NCBI GenBank assembly: GCA_020048595.1
Contig: JAIFMH010000078.1
Location: forward strand, 1-7,312
Direction: 5' to 3'
Source: Bacteroidota bacterium
GTDB taxonomy: Bacteria; Bacteroidota; Bacteroidia; Bacteroidales; UBA4417
Length of the DNA stretch: 7,312 bases
The stretch's first letter is position 1. Each line of letters starts with the position of its first letter. Position numbers and translations under genes: made by a program. The notes beneath the pieces were generated by a model that had not been told where the DNA came from, ran no database searches, and saw only the letters and a list, made by a program, of their open reading frames with translations. This document shows, one piece after another, positions 1 to 6,591 of the stretch.

Positions 1-235
1 GTTTTATTTCCATTTCCTTTGAAGTGCCCGATGCCATGCTGGCTTCAACGATATTCTGTTTCCCTGAGCGGGCTGCCTGCACCATTTGATCAATAGTGCG
101 GTCATAGGGGTGAAAATACTTTTTAGTGAAATATTTTGTTCCGTCAAATATAATTTCTGATTTCTGGTAGGTTATCAAACGCTCGTAACCTCCATATTTG
201 GGGATAAAACCATCGGGGTTGTATTGTTTGCCCAT
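1..235 (-). CDS. Four-helix-bundle protein (S23/IVS-like, suffix-domain type), N-terminal part only
   Basis: This frame stays open from an ATG at 235 to the left edge and gives 78 residues plus one base, so the C-terminus is outside the window. The N-terminus reads MGKQYNPDGFIPKYGGYERL. Residues 46-60 contain RTIDQMVQAARSGKQ, followed by NIVEASMASGTSKEMEIK. That pattern (R-T-x-D-Q-M-x-Q-A-A-R-S-G-x-Q-N-I-x-E, then a T-S-K-E-x-E segment) is what I know from Bacteroidota four-helix-bundle proteins related to the S23 protein encoded in 23S rRNA intervening sequences, especially the 'four helix bundle suffix domain' subgroup. Its biochemical function is not established. No rRNA gene is nearby, so it is a free-standing copy. 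No Shine-Dalgarno sequence is visible. The gene follows recJ in the same direction after 131 bp, and a strong palindrome lies about 50 bp upstream of its start. The family call is fairly sure; the role is unknown. Confidence 0.8.
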   Translation of the reverse strand, partial: MGKQYNPDGFIPKYGGYERLITYQKSEIIFDGTKYFTKKYFHPYDRTIDQMVQAARSGKQNIVEASMASGTSKEMEIK

Positions 236-278
236 GGGTGTTCTATTTAATTGTTGGATTCTTTTTTTTCTTTCGAGG

Positions 279-331
279 GACAATCAAGACAATTAAGACA
301 GTGGATCACTGTCTTAATTGTCTTCAAAGTC
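279..331. repeat. Perfect 18-bp inverted repeat made of 9-base tandem units
   Basis: Arms AAGACAATTAAGACAGTG (286-303) and its exact reverse complement (307-324) flank a three-base loop, GAT. The left side is itself a 9-base tandem repeat: GACAATCAA (279-287), GACAATTAA (288-296), then the partial unit GACAGTG from 297. The right side mirrors this with CACTGTC (307-313), TTAATTGTC (314-322) and a decayed unit TTCAAAGTC (323-331). It lies between recJ and the four-helix-bundle gene. As RNA it would form a very stable hairpin on either strand. No T-run follows it on either strand, so it does not look like an ordinary intrinsic terminator, although it could protect the recJ transcript end. The repeat is seen directly; its function is not. 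Confidence 0.93.
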
Positions 332-366
332 AGAAATTAAAAATAAAGATAACATTAAAAACCTAC

Positions 367-2145
367 CTACTGATTATCATCACTAAACCTGATATCCTTA
401 ATATTTAACTGTATATTCTTAACTCCGTTCCATTCGTTTTCCTCTATATGGTAACAGATATTCATGCTCTGACCCTTTTGAATCAGATCAAATTTTTCGC
501 CCTGCTGAAAAGCAATTCCCGAATAGGGATCGCTGCGTACGGATTCCTGGTAAACAGTCATTTTAACATGGTTTTTGCCGACAATTCTCGCGTGACCTGA
601 ATCCACCGTATCGCGCGTCATAAAAACCGGTGACATATTTCCCGGGCCAAAAGGAGCAAACTGTTTTAGGATGCGAAGGAATTTGGGTGTGATCTGGTTC
701 AGATTCACTTCAAGGTCAACCTCCACTTCGGGAATCAGCATTTCATCTGTTATACTTGCTGATACTATTGAATTAAACCTTTCCCTGAATGGTTTAAGGT
801 TTTCAGGTTTCATGGATAATCCTGCAGCGTACATATGCCCGCCAAAGTGTTCGAGTAAATCGCTGCAGGCATCAATGGCATCATATACATCAAAATCTTT
901 CACTGATCGGGCGGAGCCAGTAATTAATCCATTCGATTGTGTCAAAACTACAGTCGGGCGATAATACGATTCTGTAAGTCTCGATGCTACAATTCCGATA
1001 ACTCCTTTGTGCCAGTCGGGATTAAACACAACCGTGGCCCTGGCTTTGCGGAGTTTATCATCTTTATTAATGATATCAAGAGCTTCCTGGGTGATTTGCG
1101 TATCGAGTGTACGGCGTTCGGTATTAAAATCGTTGATTGTTTGGGCAATACTTGCAGCCGTTTCCATATCAGGTGAAACGAGCAGTTTTACTGAGTTGCG
1201 TCCGCTTTCTATTCGTCCGGCAGCATTGATGCGTGGGCCAACCACGAAAACCATATCGCTGATGGTGAGTTCGCGGCTAAACAACAATCCCGCATCTTCC
1301 CCGTCTTTTTTTATCTCTTCTTCAGGTTTGCGTACAATATTAGCTACTCCCAGAATAGATTCAATTCCCGGTCGAGGATTTGTATTAATAAGTTTTAATC
1401 CAAAATGCGCAAGTATGCGGTTCTCTCCTATTATAGGAACAATATCAGAAGCGATACTGATAGTAACAAGGTCTAGGAATTTATAAAGACTATCGAATGA
1501 AATATCATGTGTTTGAGCATATGCCTGAATCAGTTTAAAACCTACTCCACATCCGCACAGTTCATCAAAAGGATAGGTAGAATCAATTCGTTTGGCATCA
1601 AGCACTGCAACTGCCTCGGGCAATTCATCACCAGGCCGGTGATGGTCGCAGATAATAAAATCAATACCTCGCTCGCTGGCATATTTAACCTTATCAACAG
1701 ATTTAATACCACAATCGAGTGCAATGATCAGTGAGAAATTTTCCTGTTGCGCATAATCAATACCCTGGAATGAAATCCCATATCCTTCGCTGTACCTGTC
1801 GGGGATATAGTAATCAATATGTTCAAATCCATTTTCCTTCAAAAAAGCATAAACCAGCGAAACGGCAGTGGTACCATCCACATCATAATCGCCGTAAACC
1901 ATAATTTTCTGGTTGTTGGCTTTTGCTGTAGCTATCCGCTCAATGGCTTTATCCATGTCGTTGAGCAGGAAAGGATCGTGCAGTTGCGAAAGGTCGGGTC
2001 TGAAAAATGCTTTTGCCTCTTCAAAACTGGTAACGCCACGTTGTACAAGCAATTCGGCAAGTGCATTTTCAATGCCAAGCGCTACAGCTATATTCGTAAC
2101 AATAGTTGCATCCCCTTTTTGTTTTAGTACCCAGCGTTTTTCCAT
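367..2145 (-). CDS. recJ: Single-stranded-DNA-specific 5'-3' exonuclease RecJ
   Basis: RecJ degrades single-stranded DNA 5' to 3' in the cytoplasm during RecF-pathway recombination, mismatch repair and base-excision repair, using a metal centre in its DHH domain. The 592-residue product is the usual length for the family. DHH-domain motifs are intact: DYDVDG (86-91), ALDCG with Asp143, DHH (167-169) and SIASD with Asp234. A linker carrying GPRINAAGRI (303-312) leads to the DHHA1 domain, with GVIGIVASRL (381-390), GSARS (410-414) and FGGHMYAAG (434-442). The C-terminal part from about 470, including FAPFGPGN (496-503), fits the RecJ OB-fold. The ATG at 2145 gives a normal N-terminus (MEKRWVLKQ), although no Shine-Dalgarno sequence precedes it. 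It lies 114 bp downstream of the permease gene on the same strand; co-transcription is possible but not shown. No key residue is missing. Confidence 0.97.
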   Translation of the reverse strand: MEKRWVLKQKGDATIVTNIAVALGIENALAELLVQRGVTSFEEAKAFFRPDLSQLHDPFLLNDMDKAIERIATAKANNQKIMVYGDYDVDGTTAVSLVYAFLKENGFEHIDYYIPDRYSEGYGISFQGIDYAQQENFSLIIALDCGIKSVDKVKYASERGIDFIICDHHRPGDELPEAVAVLDAKRIDSTYPFDELCGCGVGFKLIQAYAQTHDISFDSLYKFLDLVTISIASDIVPIIGENRILAHFGLKLINTNPRPGIESILGVANIVRKPEEEIKKDGEDAGLLFSRELTISDMVFVVGPRINAAGRIESGRNSVKLLVSPDMETAASIAQTINDFNTERRTLDTQITQEALDIINKDDKLRKARATVVFNPDWHKGVIGIVASRLTESYYRPTVVLTQSNGLITGSARSVKDFDVYDAIDACSDLLEHFGGHMYAAGLSMKPENLKPFRERFNSIVSASITDEMLIPEVEVDLEVNLNQITPKFLRILKQFAPFGPGNMSPVFMTRDTVDSGHARIVGKNHVKMTVYQESVRSDPYSGIAFQQGEKFDLIQKGQSMNICYHIEENEWNGVKNIQLNIKDIRFSDDNQ

Positions 2146-2184
2146 ACAGTAAGCCCTTCAGCTAAAATATCTAAATTATTGCAT

Positions 2185-2201
2185 AAAAGCTTCGCTTTTT
2201 T
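2185..2201. terminator. Weak hairpin with flanking A/T runs between permease gene and recJ
   Basis: AAAAGC (2185-2190) and GCTTTT (2194-2199) form a six-base-pair stem around a TTC loop. On the plus strand it ends in a run of six T; on the minus strand, the direction of both flanking genes, the tail is only TTTTATG. The stem is short and mostly A-T, so it could at best be a leaky terminator after the permease gene. It is recorded because it is the only hairpin I found in this 114-bp gap. Confidence 0.25.
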
Positions 2202-2259
2202 AGAACTCAGCTATCTATCAGGAATCAGAATTAAAACCTGAACATCCAAAAGATTGTTA

Positions 2260-3510
2260 CTAGAATGTTGACCGCATAGCTTCCACAGGATCGAGGCGTG
2301 AAGCTGACCATGCCGGAAACAATCCGGAAACCAGTCCGATTACTGCTGAAACCGAAAGCCCAAGAACAATATTCTTGAGGCTGAGAATTAGTTCCATGCC
2401 AGCAAAATTGGTCACTAATACCGTTCCAATATAAATTAGTAACAACCCAAACAAACCACCAAGCATGGAAAGAAACACAGCTTCGAAAAGGAATTGTTGC
2501 AGAATAAATGCATTTCTGGCTCCCAGTGATTTTTGAATACCGATCTGTGCAGTTCGCTCCTTTACCGAAACAAACATAATATTGGCAATACCAAAACCTC
2601 CAACCAATAAGGAGAATCCACCAATGATCCAGCCCACAATGGCCACAACACCAAATATCTGATCAAAGCCTTGGGTAATAATGCTGGTTTCGTTGATTGC
2701 AAAGTTATCTTTAACAGCCGGCTTCAGTTTCCGCACAGACCGCATGATTCCGGTTAATTCATCGCGCAAAGCTTCGTTCGAAATATTTTTTTTGCCTTTA
2801 ACAAGAATTGATGATTCGATGTTACGGCTTTCGAGATCAATGAAATTACGGGCAAAATTTACCGGCAGTACAACCCATCTATCGTTGGAGCCGCCAAAAG
2901 CATTGTCACCTTCTTGTTTAAACAGACCGATTATTTCAACTTTTCTCCCGAAGATCATTATTTCTTTCCCAAGAGCATCCACATCGCCTAAAAGCTCACT
3001 AATGATTTTACTACCTACAATGGCTACTGCCCGTCCACCCTGCGATTCAGCTAAAGTAAAAAACCTTCCTCTACTCAGGTTAACTGTATTTACTTTATCA
3101 TATTCATGGGATGCTCCGATAATAACTGCATTTTCGAATGTAATTCCATCTGATTTGATATTTCTCTCGGTTGCAACATAATATCCTGTAGCCTCAGCCA
3201 GACTGCTGCGCTTCTGAATCTCTTCCATTTCCTGCAACCGTGTTTCAGGGCGTTTCATATACTCCCACCAGGCGTAGTCAGCATCACCCATTGCCCATGG
3301 CCATTTCTGAATATAAAGAACATTGCTGCCTAGTTCTTCAATGTTTTTGCGTAATTTCATTTCGATGCTATCAAAAACGGTAAGCACCGAAATAACTGAA
3401 AAAATACCTATTGTAATGCCTAACAGCGACAAAAAGGTACGAACCTTGTTGGCAAAAATGGCCTGGCGCGCAAAAGCAAACGACTCTCTTATCAACCTTA
3501 GATAAAGCAT
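2260..3510 (-). CDS. ABC transporter permease, FtsX/MacB family
   Basis: This 416-residue inner-membrane protein has the layout of MacB-type permeases. A cytoplasmic N-terminal segment leads to a first membrane helix (about 25-47). A large extracytoplasmic domain (about 48-283) fits the MacB periplasmic core domain, followed by three more helices (about 286-316, 336-368 and 378-400). The family signature after helix two is present as VKERTAQIGIQKSLGA (316-331; the common form is RERTxEIGIRKALGA). The C-terminus ends in FPAWSASRLDPVEAMR (398-413), also typical. Such permeases move peptides, lipoproteins or drugs, or transmit mechanical force, and need a separate ATPase; none is encoded in this window, so the substrate cannot be named. 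The ATG at 3510 places a standard N-terminus before the first helix. recJ follows on the same strand. Confidence 0.92.
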   Translation of the reverse strand: MLYLRLIRESFAFARQAIFANKVRTFLSLLGITIGIFSVISVLTVFDSIEMKLRKNIEELGSNVLYIQKWPWAMGDADYAWWEYMKRPETRLQEMEEIQKRSSLAEATGYYVATERNIKSDGITFENAVIIGASHEYDKVNTVNLSRGRFFTLAESQGGRAVAIVGSKIISELLGDVDALGKEIMIFGRKVEIIGLFKQEGDNAFGGSNDRWVVLPVNFARNFIDLESRNIESSILVKGKKNISNEALRDELTGIMRSVRKLKPAVKDNFAINETSIITQGFDQIFGVVAIVGWIIGGFSLLVGGFGIANIMFVSVKERTAQIGIQKSLGARNAFILQQFLFEAVFLSMLGGLFGLLLIYIGTVLVTNFAGMELILSLKNIVLGLSVSAVIGLVSGLFPAWSASRLDPVEAMRSTF

Positions 3511-3657
3511 AGTTATGTTAAATGTTTTAGAATTAATTAAATGACGAAATTCCCCTCGTACTTAAAGGATCCATATACGAGATGCTACGTGACTTAGACT
3601 TTGTATTGAATAGCGGAAATTCGGAATCTGGAACCATGTAGCGTAAAAATGTTCCCT

Positions 3658-3673
3658 AATACCGTAATACCGT
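3658..3673. repeat. Tandem duplication of AATACCGT
   Basis: Two exact, adjacent copies of the eight-base unit AATACCGT occupy 3658-3665 and 3666-3673, about 45 bases before the -33 element proposed for purH. A direct repeat at this place could be an operator half-site pair or a chance duplication; nothing else in the sequence distinguishes these. Confidence 0.5.
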
Positions 3674-3719
3674 CATCGGCCACAATTGTCTTCAACACTG
3701 ATGTAAAATTACACACAAT

Positions 3720-3752
3720 TTTGATCCTATTCACTAATTAGAAGTACTTTTG
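3720..3752 (+). promoter_or_regulatory. Bacteroidota-type promoter candidate for purH
   Basis: TTTG at 3720-3723 (-33 element) is followed after 21 bases by TACTTTTG at 3745-3752, an exact match to the Bacteroidota -7 consensus TAnnTTTG. Transcription would begin about 5-8 bases beyond, leaving a leader of roughly 85 bases before the purH ATG at 3843. The spacing fits the known pattern. It is a sequence match only, but it also argues against translation starting farther upstream, near 3750. Confidence 0.6.
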
Positions 3753-3842
3753 ATAATTAATGGCTTTTTTTCGCGTTTACCTCTTAAACCTGCCTCAAAA
3801 ATTAATAAAATTGCAAATTATTCCCGAAAAGTTAAATCCCTT

Positions 3843-5369
3843 ATGAATACTATAAAACCCATTCGTTCTGCACTGATTTCGGTGTATCATAAAGACCATG
3901 TTGACGAAATTGCCCGCAAATTAAATGCCTTAGGCGTCACCATTTATTCCACCGGCGGAACATATGACTTCATCCGTAGCCTGGGAATTGAAGCAATCAC
4001 TGTTGAAAGTCTTACCTCCTATCCGTCAATCTTCGGCGGACGCGTTAAAACATTGCATCCTAAAGTCTTCGGTGGAATTTTATTCAGGCGTGAAGAAGAA
4101 GAAGATTTAAAACAAGCTGCTGAATTTGACATCCCTCCTATCGACCTTGTGATTGTTGATTTATACCCGTTTGAGGCAACGGTCGCTTCCGGAGCTGAAG
4201 AAGAAGATATCATCGAAAAAATTGATATCGGCGGCATTTCGCTTATCCGTGCTGCCGCAAAAAACTATAACGATGTTATCATTGTACCTTCAGCAGCACA
4301 ATATAAAGATCTGATAAAATTGCTTGACGAAAAAAACGGAAGCAGTGACCTGAACGACAGGTATTATTTCGCCGCCCAGGCATTTAATGTTTCCTCACAT
4401 TACGACTCTGCCATTTTTAATTATTTCAACCGCAAAACAGATATCAAAGCGTTCAAACAAAGCCTGGGTAAAAGTGAAATTTTACGTTACGGAGAAAATC
4501 CGCATCAGGAAGGTGTTTTTTATGGCGATCTTGCAGAAATATTCGATCAGCTTCACGGCAAAGCCATTTCATACAATAACCTTGTCGATCTTGAAGCAGC
4601 TCTTGCACTGATCCGCGAATTTACCGAACCCACATTTGTTATAATAAAACATACCAATGCATGCGGTGTTGCAAGCCGTCCGACTTTAAAGCAGGCCTGG
4701 CTCGACGCTCTTGCCGGTGACCCTATTTCGGCATTCGGCGGAGTGGTAATAACCAACAAGATTGTTGATATGGAAACAGCCGGAGAGGTGAATAAACTGT
4801 TCTTCGAAATAATAATTGCACCCGAATACGAAAATAATGCACTGGAACTCTTAAAGTCAAAGAAAAATAGAATAATTTTGCAGATTAAACCAGTTGATTT
4901 TCAGGCTAAACAATTTAAGTCGGTACTTAACGGAGTAATCGAACAGTTGAAGGATACACATACCGAAACTGTTAGTGACCTGCAGAATGTTACTGATATT
5001 CATCCTGATGAACAACAGGTTAACGATTTATTATTTGCCAATATCATTGTTAAACATTTAAAGAGCAATGCTATTGTACTTGCCAAAAACGGTCAGCTAT
5101 TGGGTGCCGGATGTGGAATGACCTCAAGGGTTGATGCACTGAAACACGCCATTTCGAAAGCTGCTGAGTTTGGCCTTGATTTGAATAATGCTGTTATGGC
5201 CTCGGATGCATTCTTCCCGTTTGCTGATTCTGTTGAGTTGGCTCACAAACAAGGTGTTACCGCTGTGATACAACCGGGAGGTTCGGTACGCGACGAGGAT
5301 TCAGTTAACTATTGCAACCAGAATGGTATAGCAATGGTTTTTACCGGATACAGGCATTTCAAACATTAA
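3843..5369 (+). CDS. purH: Bifunctional AICAR formyltransferase / IMP cyclohydrolase
   Basis: PurH catalyses the last two steps of de novo purine synthesis: formylation of AICAR with 10-formyltetrahydrofolate, then ring closure to IMP. The N-terminal MGS-like cyclohydrolase domain (about 5-190) shows SVYHK (13-17), STGGT (36-40), GGRVKTLHPKVFGGIL (65-80) and the DLYPF segment (106-110). The transformylase domain follows with RYGENPHQ (215-222), the Lys269-His270 pair in KHTNACG, GDPISAFGGVV (292-302) and the C-terminal SDAFFPF and QPGGSVRD segments. The ATG at 3843 gives 508 residues, the length I expect for Bacteroidota PurH. The frame remains open upstream to a TTG at 3750, but those 31 residues have no family counterpart and overlap the promoter candidate. 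mreB follows after 76 bp on the same strand, so read-through into the shape operon is plausible. Confidence 0.97.
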   Translation: MNTIKPIRSALISVYHKDHVDEIARKLNALGVTIYSTGGTYDFIRSLGIEAITVESLTSYPSIFGGRVKTLHPKVFGGILFRREEEEDLKQAAEFDIPPIDLVIVDLYPFEATVASGAEEEDIIEKIDIGGISLIRAAAKNYNDVIIVPSAAQYKDLIKLLDEKNGSSDLNDRYYFAAQAFNVSSHYDSAIFNYFNRKTDIKAFKQSLGKSEILRYGENPHQEGVFYGDLAEIFDQLHGKAISYNNLVDLEAALALIREFTEPTFVIIKHTNACGVASRPTLKQAWLDALAGDPISAFGGVVITNKIVDMETAGEVNKLFFEIIIAPEYENNALELLKSKKNRIILQIKPVDFQAKQFKSVLNGVIEQLKDTHTETVSDLQNVTDIHPDEQQVNDLLFANIIVKHLKSNAIVLAKNGQLLGAGCGMTSRVDALKHAISKAAEFGLDLNNAVMASDAFFPFADSVELAHKQGVTAVIQPGGSVRDEDSVNYCNQNGIAMVFTGYRHFKH

Positions 5370-5428
5370 TACAAATTCCGGAATATGAGCCGGATAAAAT
5401 TCAGAAAGAAAGAAACACAATTAAAAAA

Positions 5429-5434
5429 AGGAAG
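5429..5434 (+). promoter_or_regulatory. Possible Shine-Dalgarno site for mreB (AGGAAG)
   Basis: AGGAAG follows a run of seven A and sits 11 bases before the mreB ATG, slightly far for an optimal site. It supports the start at 5446 and is notable because the other genes here show no such motif. The A-rich tract before it may matter as much for initiation as the purines themselves. Confidence 0.35.
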
Positions 5435-5445
5435 TATACAAACAC

Positions 5446-6468
5446 ATGGGACTTTTTTCATTTCTTACCAAAGAAATTGCAATGGATCTTGGCACAGCCA
5501 ATACCATTATTATATATAACGACAAGGTAGTTGTTGATGAACCTTCAATTATAGCTATTGAACGTAGTACAGGCAAAGTGCTTGCAGTGGGCAAACGCGC
5601 GCAGATGATGCACGGCAAAACCCACGAAAACATTAAAACTATCCGCCCATTGCGGGATGGTGTAATTGCCGATTTCCAGTCGGCTGAGTACATGATCCGC
5701 GAATTTATTAAAATGATAGGGCCAAGCCGCAGTCTTTTCCCACCTGCATTGCGGATGGTTATCTGTATTCCTTCAGGAATTACCGAAGTGGAAGAACGTG
5801 CCGTAAAAGACTCTGCTGAACAAGCCGGAGCAAAGGAAGTACGCCTTATTCACGAGCCTATGGCTGCTGCTATCGGTATTGGTATTGATGTACTCGAACC
5901 TACCGGAAACATGGTAATTGACATTGGCGGTGGTACAAGTGAAATCGCGGTTATTGCCCTTGGTGGTATTGTGAACAACAAATCCATCCGCATTGCCGGC
6001 GACGATTTTAATGCTGATATTGAAGAATACATGCGTAAACAGCATAATATCAATATTGGCGAGCGCACATCGGAACTTATCAAGATTGAAGTAGGATCAG
6101 CCCTTACCGAAATTGATAACCCGCCACCTGATTATGCCGTACACGGCCGCGATATGCTTACCGGTATTCCGAAAGAGATATATGTAAACTATGCCGAAAT
6201 TGCGCATGCATTGGACAAATCCATTTCGAAAATTGAAGCCGCTGTGCTTAATGCCCTCGAAATGACACCACCCGAACTGGCTGCCGATATTTTTAAAACC
6301 GGCATTTATCTTGCCGGTGGAGGCTCATTGCTGCGCGGACTCGACAAACGTATTCATATGAAGACCAAATTGCCGATTCATGTTGCCGATGATCCGTTGC
6401 ATGCCGTTGCCCGTGGAACCGGTATAGCTTTAAAGAACTTTGATAAGTTTACGTTCCTTATTAAATAA
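5446..6468 (+). CDS. mreB: Rod shape-determining protein MreB (bacterial actin)
   Basis: MreB polymerises with ATP into membrane-attached filaments that direct the elongation peptidoglycan synthesis complex with MreC, MreD, RodA and PBP2. The 340-residue product has the full actin-fold signature: phosphate-1 loop DLGTANT (14-20), the DGVIADF segment (71-77), CIPSGITEVEERAV (107-120), HEPMAAAIG (136-144) with the likely catalytic Glu137, phosphate-2 loop IDIGGGTSE (158-166) and the adenosine-site motif LAGGGSLLRGLD (289-300). The hydrophobic MGLFSFLTKE start fits the short N-terminal membrane-binding element described for some MreB proteins. Length and start agree with the family, with no sign of damage. 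It lies 76 bp after purH, and mreC follows after a 123-bp gap. I saw no convincing promoter of its own in the purH-mreB gap. Confidence 0.98.
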   Translation: MGLFSFLTKEIAMDLGTANTIIIYNDKVVVDEPSIIAIERSTGKVLAVGKRAQMMHGKTHENIKTIRPLRDGVIADFQSAEYMIREFIKMIGPSRSLFPPALRMVICIPSGITEVEERAVKDSAEQAGAKEVRLIHEPMAAAIGIGIDVLEPTGNMVIDIGGGTSEIAVIALGGIVNNKSIRIAGDDFNADIEEYMRKQHNINIGERTSELIKIEVGSALTEIDNPPPDYAVHGRDMLTGIPKEIYVNYAEIAHALDKSISKIEAAVLNALEMTPPELAADIFKTGIYLAGGGSLLRGLDKRIHMKTKLPIHVADDPLHAVARGTGIALKNFDKFTFLIK

Positions 6469-6471
6469 AAA

Positions 6472-6533
6472 GTTCCGGGTGCCATGTTCCGTGTTCCGCA
6501 GCCATCCGGCACCCGGCACCAGGAACCTGGCAC
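6472..6533. repeat. Inverted array of eight 7-base units (4 x GTKCCNN, then 4 x NNGGMAC)
   Basis: The first half reads GTTCCGG, GTGCCAT, GTTCCGT, GTTCCGC (6472-6499) with no gaps between units. After six bases (6500-6505) the second half reads CCGGCAC, CCGGCAC, CAGGAAC, CTGGCAC (6506-6533), the same consensus in reverse orientation. Within it, CCGGGTGCC (6475-6483) pairs perfectly with GGCACCCGG (6508-6516), and CCAGG-AA-CCTGG (6519-6530) is a smaller palindrome. The block is clearly more GC-rich than its surroundings and fills half of the mreB-mreC gap. As RNA it could fold and reduce or separate mreC expression from mreB. No T-run follows, so simple intrinsic termination is unlikely. The repeat is seen directly; the effect is inferred. 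Confidence 0.9.
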
Positions 6534-6591
6534 CTTGTAATTTGCTCACTTAGTAACAAAAACCTATAAACACACGATACCGTAGCTGACT

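Larger units (their letters stand above)
3511..3842. other. Divergent intergenic region between permease gene and purH
   Basis: I see no credible gene in these 332 bp. Besides the purH promoter candidate, it holds several small repeats. A 6-bp inverted repeat, CTCGTA (3555-3560) with TACGAG (3576-3581), encloses 15 bases. GGAA occurs at 3615, 3623 and 3630, the last as GGAAC, which is partly complementary to GTTCC at 3651-3655. AATACCGT is tandemly duplicated (3658-3665 and 3666-3673). I found no match to TAnnTTTG facing the permease gene, so its promoter remains unassigned. The stretch 3753-3842 is the likely purH leader; no riboswitch fold was recognised in it. Confidence 0.6.

Noticed and set aside
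1..235. Avd protein of a diversity-generating retroelement, or an rRNA intervening-sequence gene
   Set aside because: The fold family is related, but no reverse transcriptase, template repeat or rRNA sequence is present in the window, and the N-terminal sequence fits the free-standing suffix-domain subgroup better.
279..331. Intrinsic terminator of recJ
   Set aside because: The stem is strong but A-T rich and is not followed by a T-run on the minus strand (the next bases are GATTGTCCC), nor on the plus strand.
325..332. Minus-strand -7 element (TGACTTTG) for the four-helix-bundle gene
   Set aside because: It misses the A of TAnnTTTG and no TTTG lies at the right distance upstream; the transcript would also start inside the palindrome.
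1007..1486. Plus-strand open frame of about 159 codons inside recJ
   Set aside because: It is antisense to intact, highly conserved RecJ coding sequence and its translation resembles no protein I know.
3750..3842. N-terminal extension of PurH from a TTG start
   Set aside because: The extra 31 residues match nothing known in PurH, and the start overlaps the promoter's -7 element.
5773..6083. Minus-strand open frames inside mreB
   Set aside because: They lie antisense to the conserved MreB nucleotide-binding motifs and have low-complexity translations typical of shadow frames.
6472..6533. CRISPR array
   Set aside because: The units are seven bases, contiguous and reversed halfway; there are no spacers and no cas genes.
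6537..6545. Promoter for mreC (TAATTTG)
   Set aside because: It is one base short of TAnnTTTG, and no suitable -33 element precedes it; the upstream sequence is the GC-rich repeat array.
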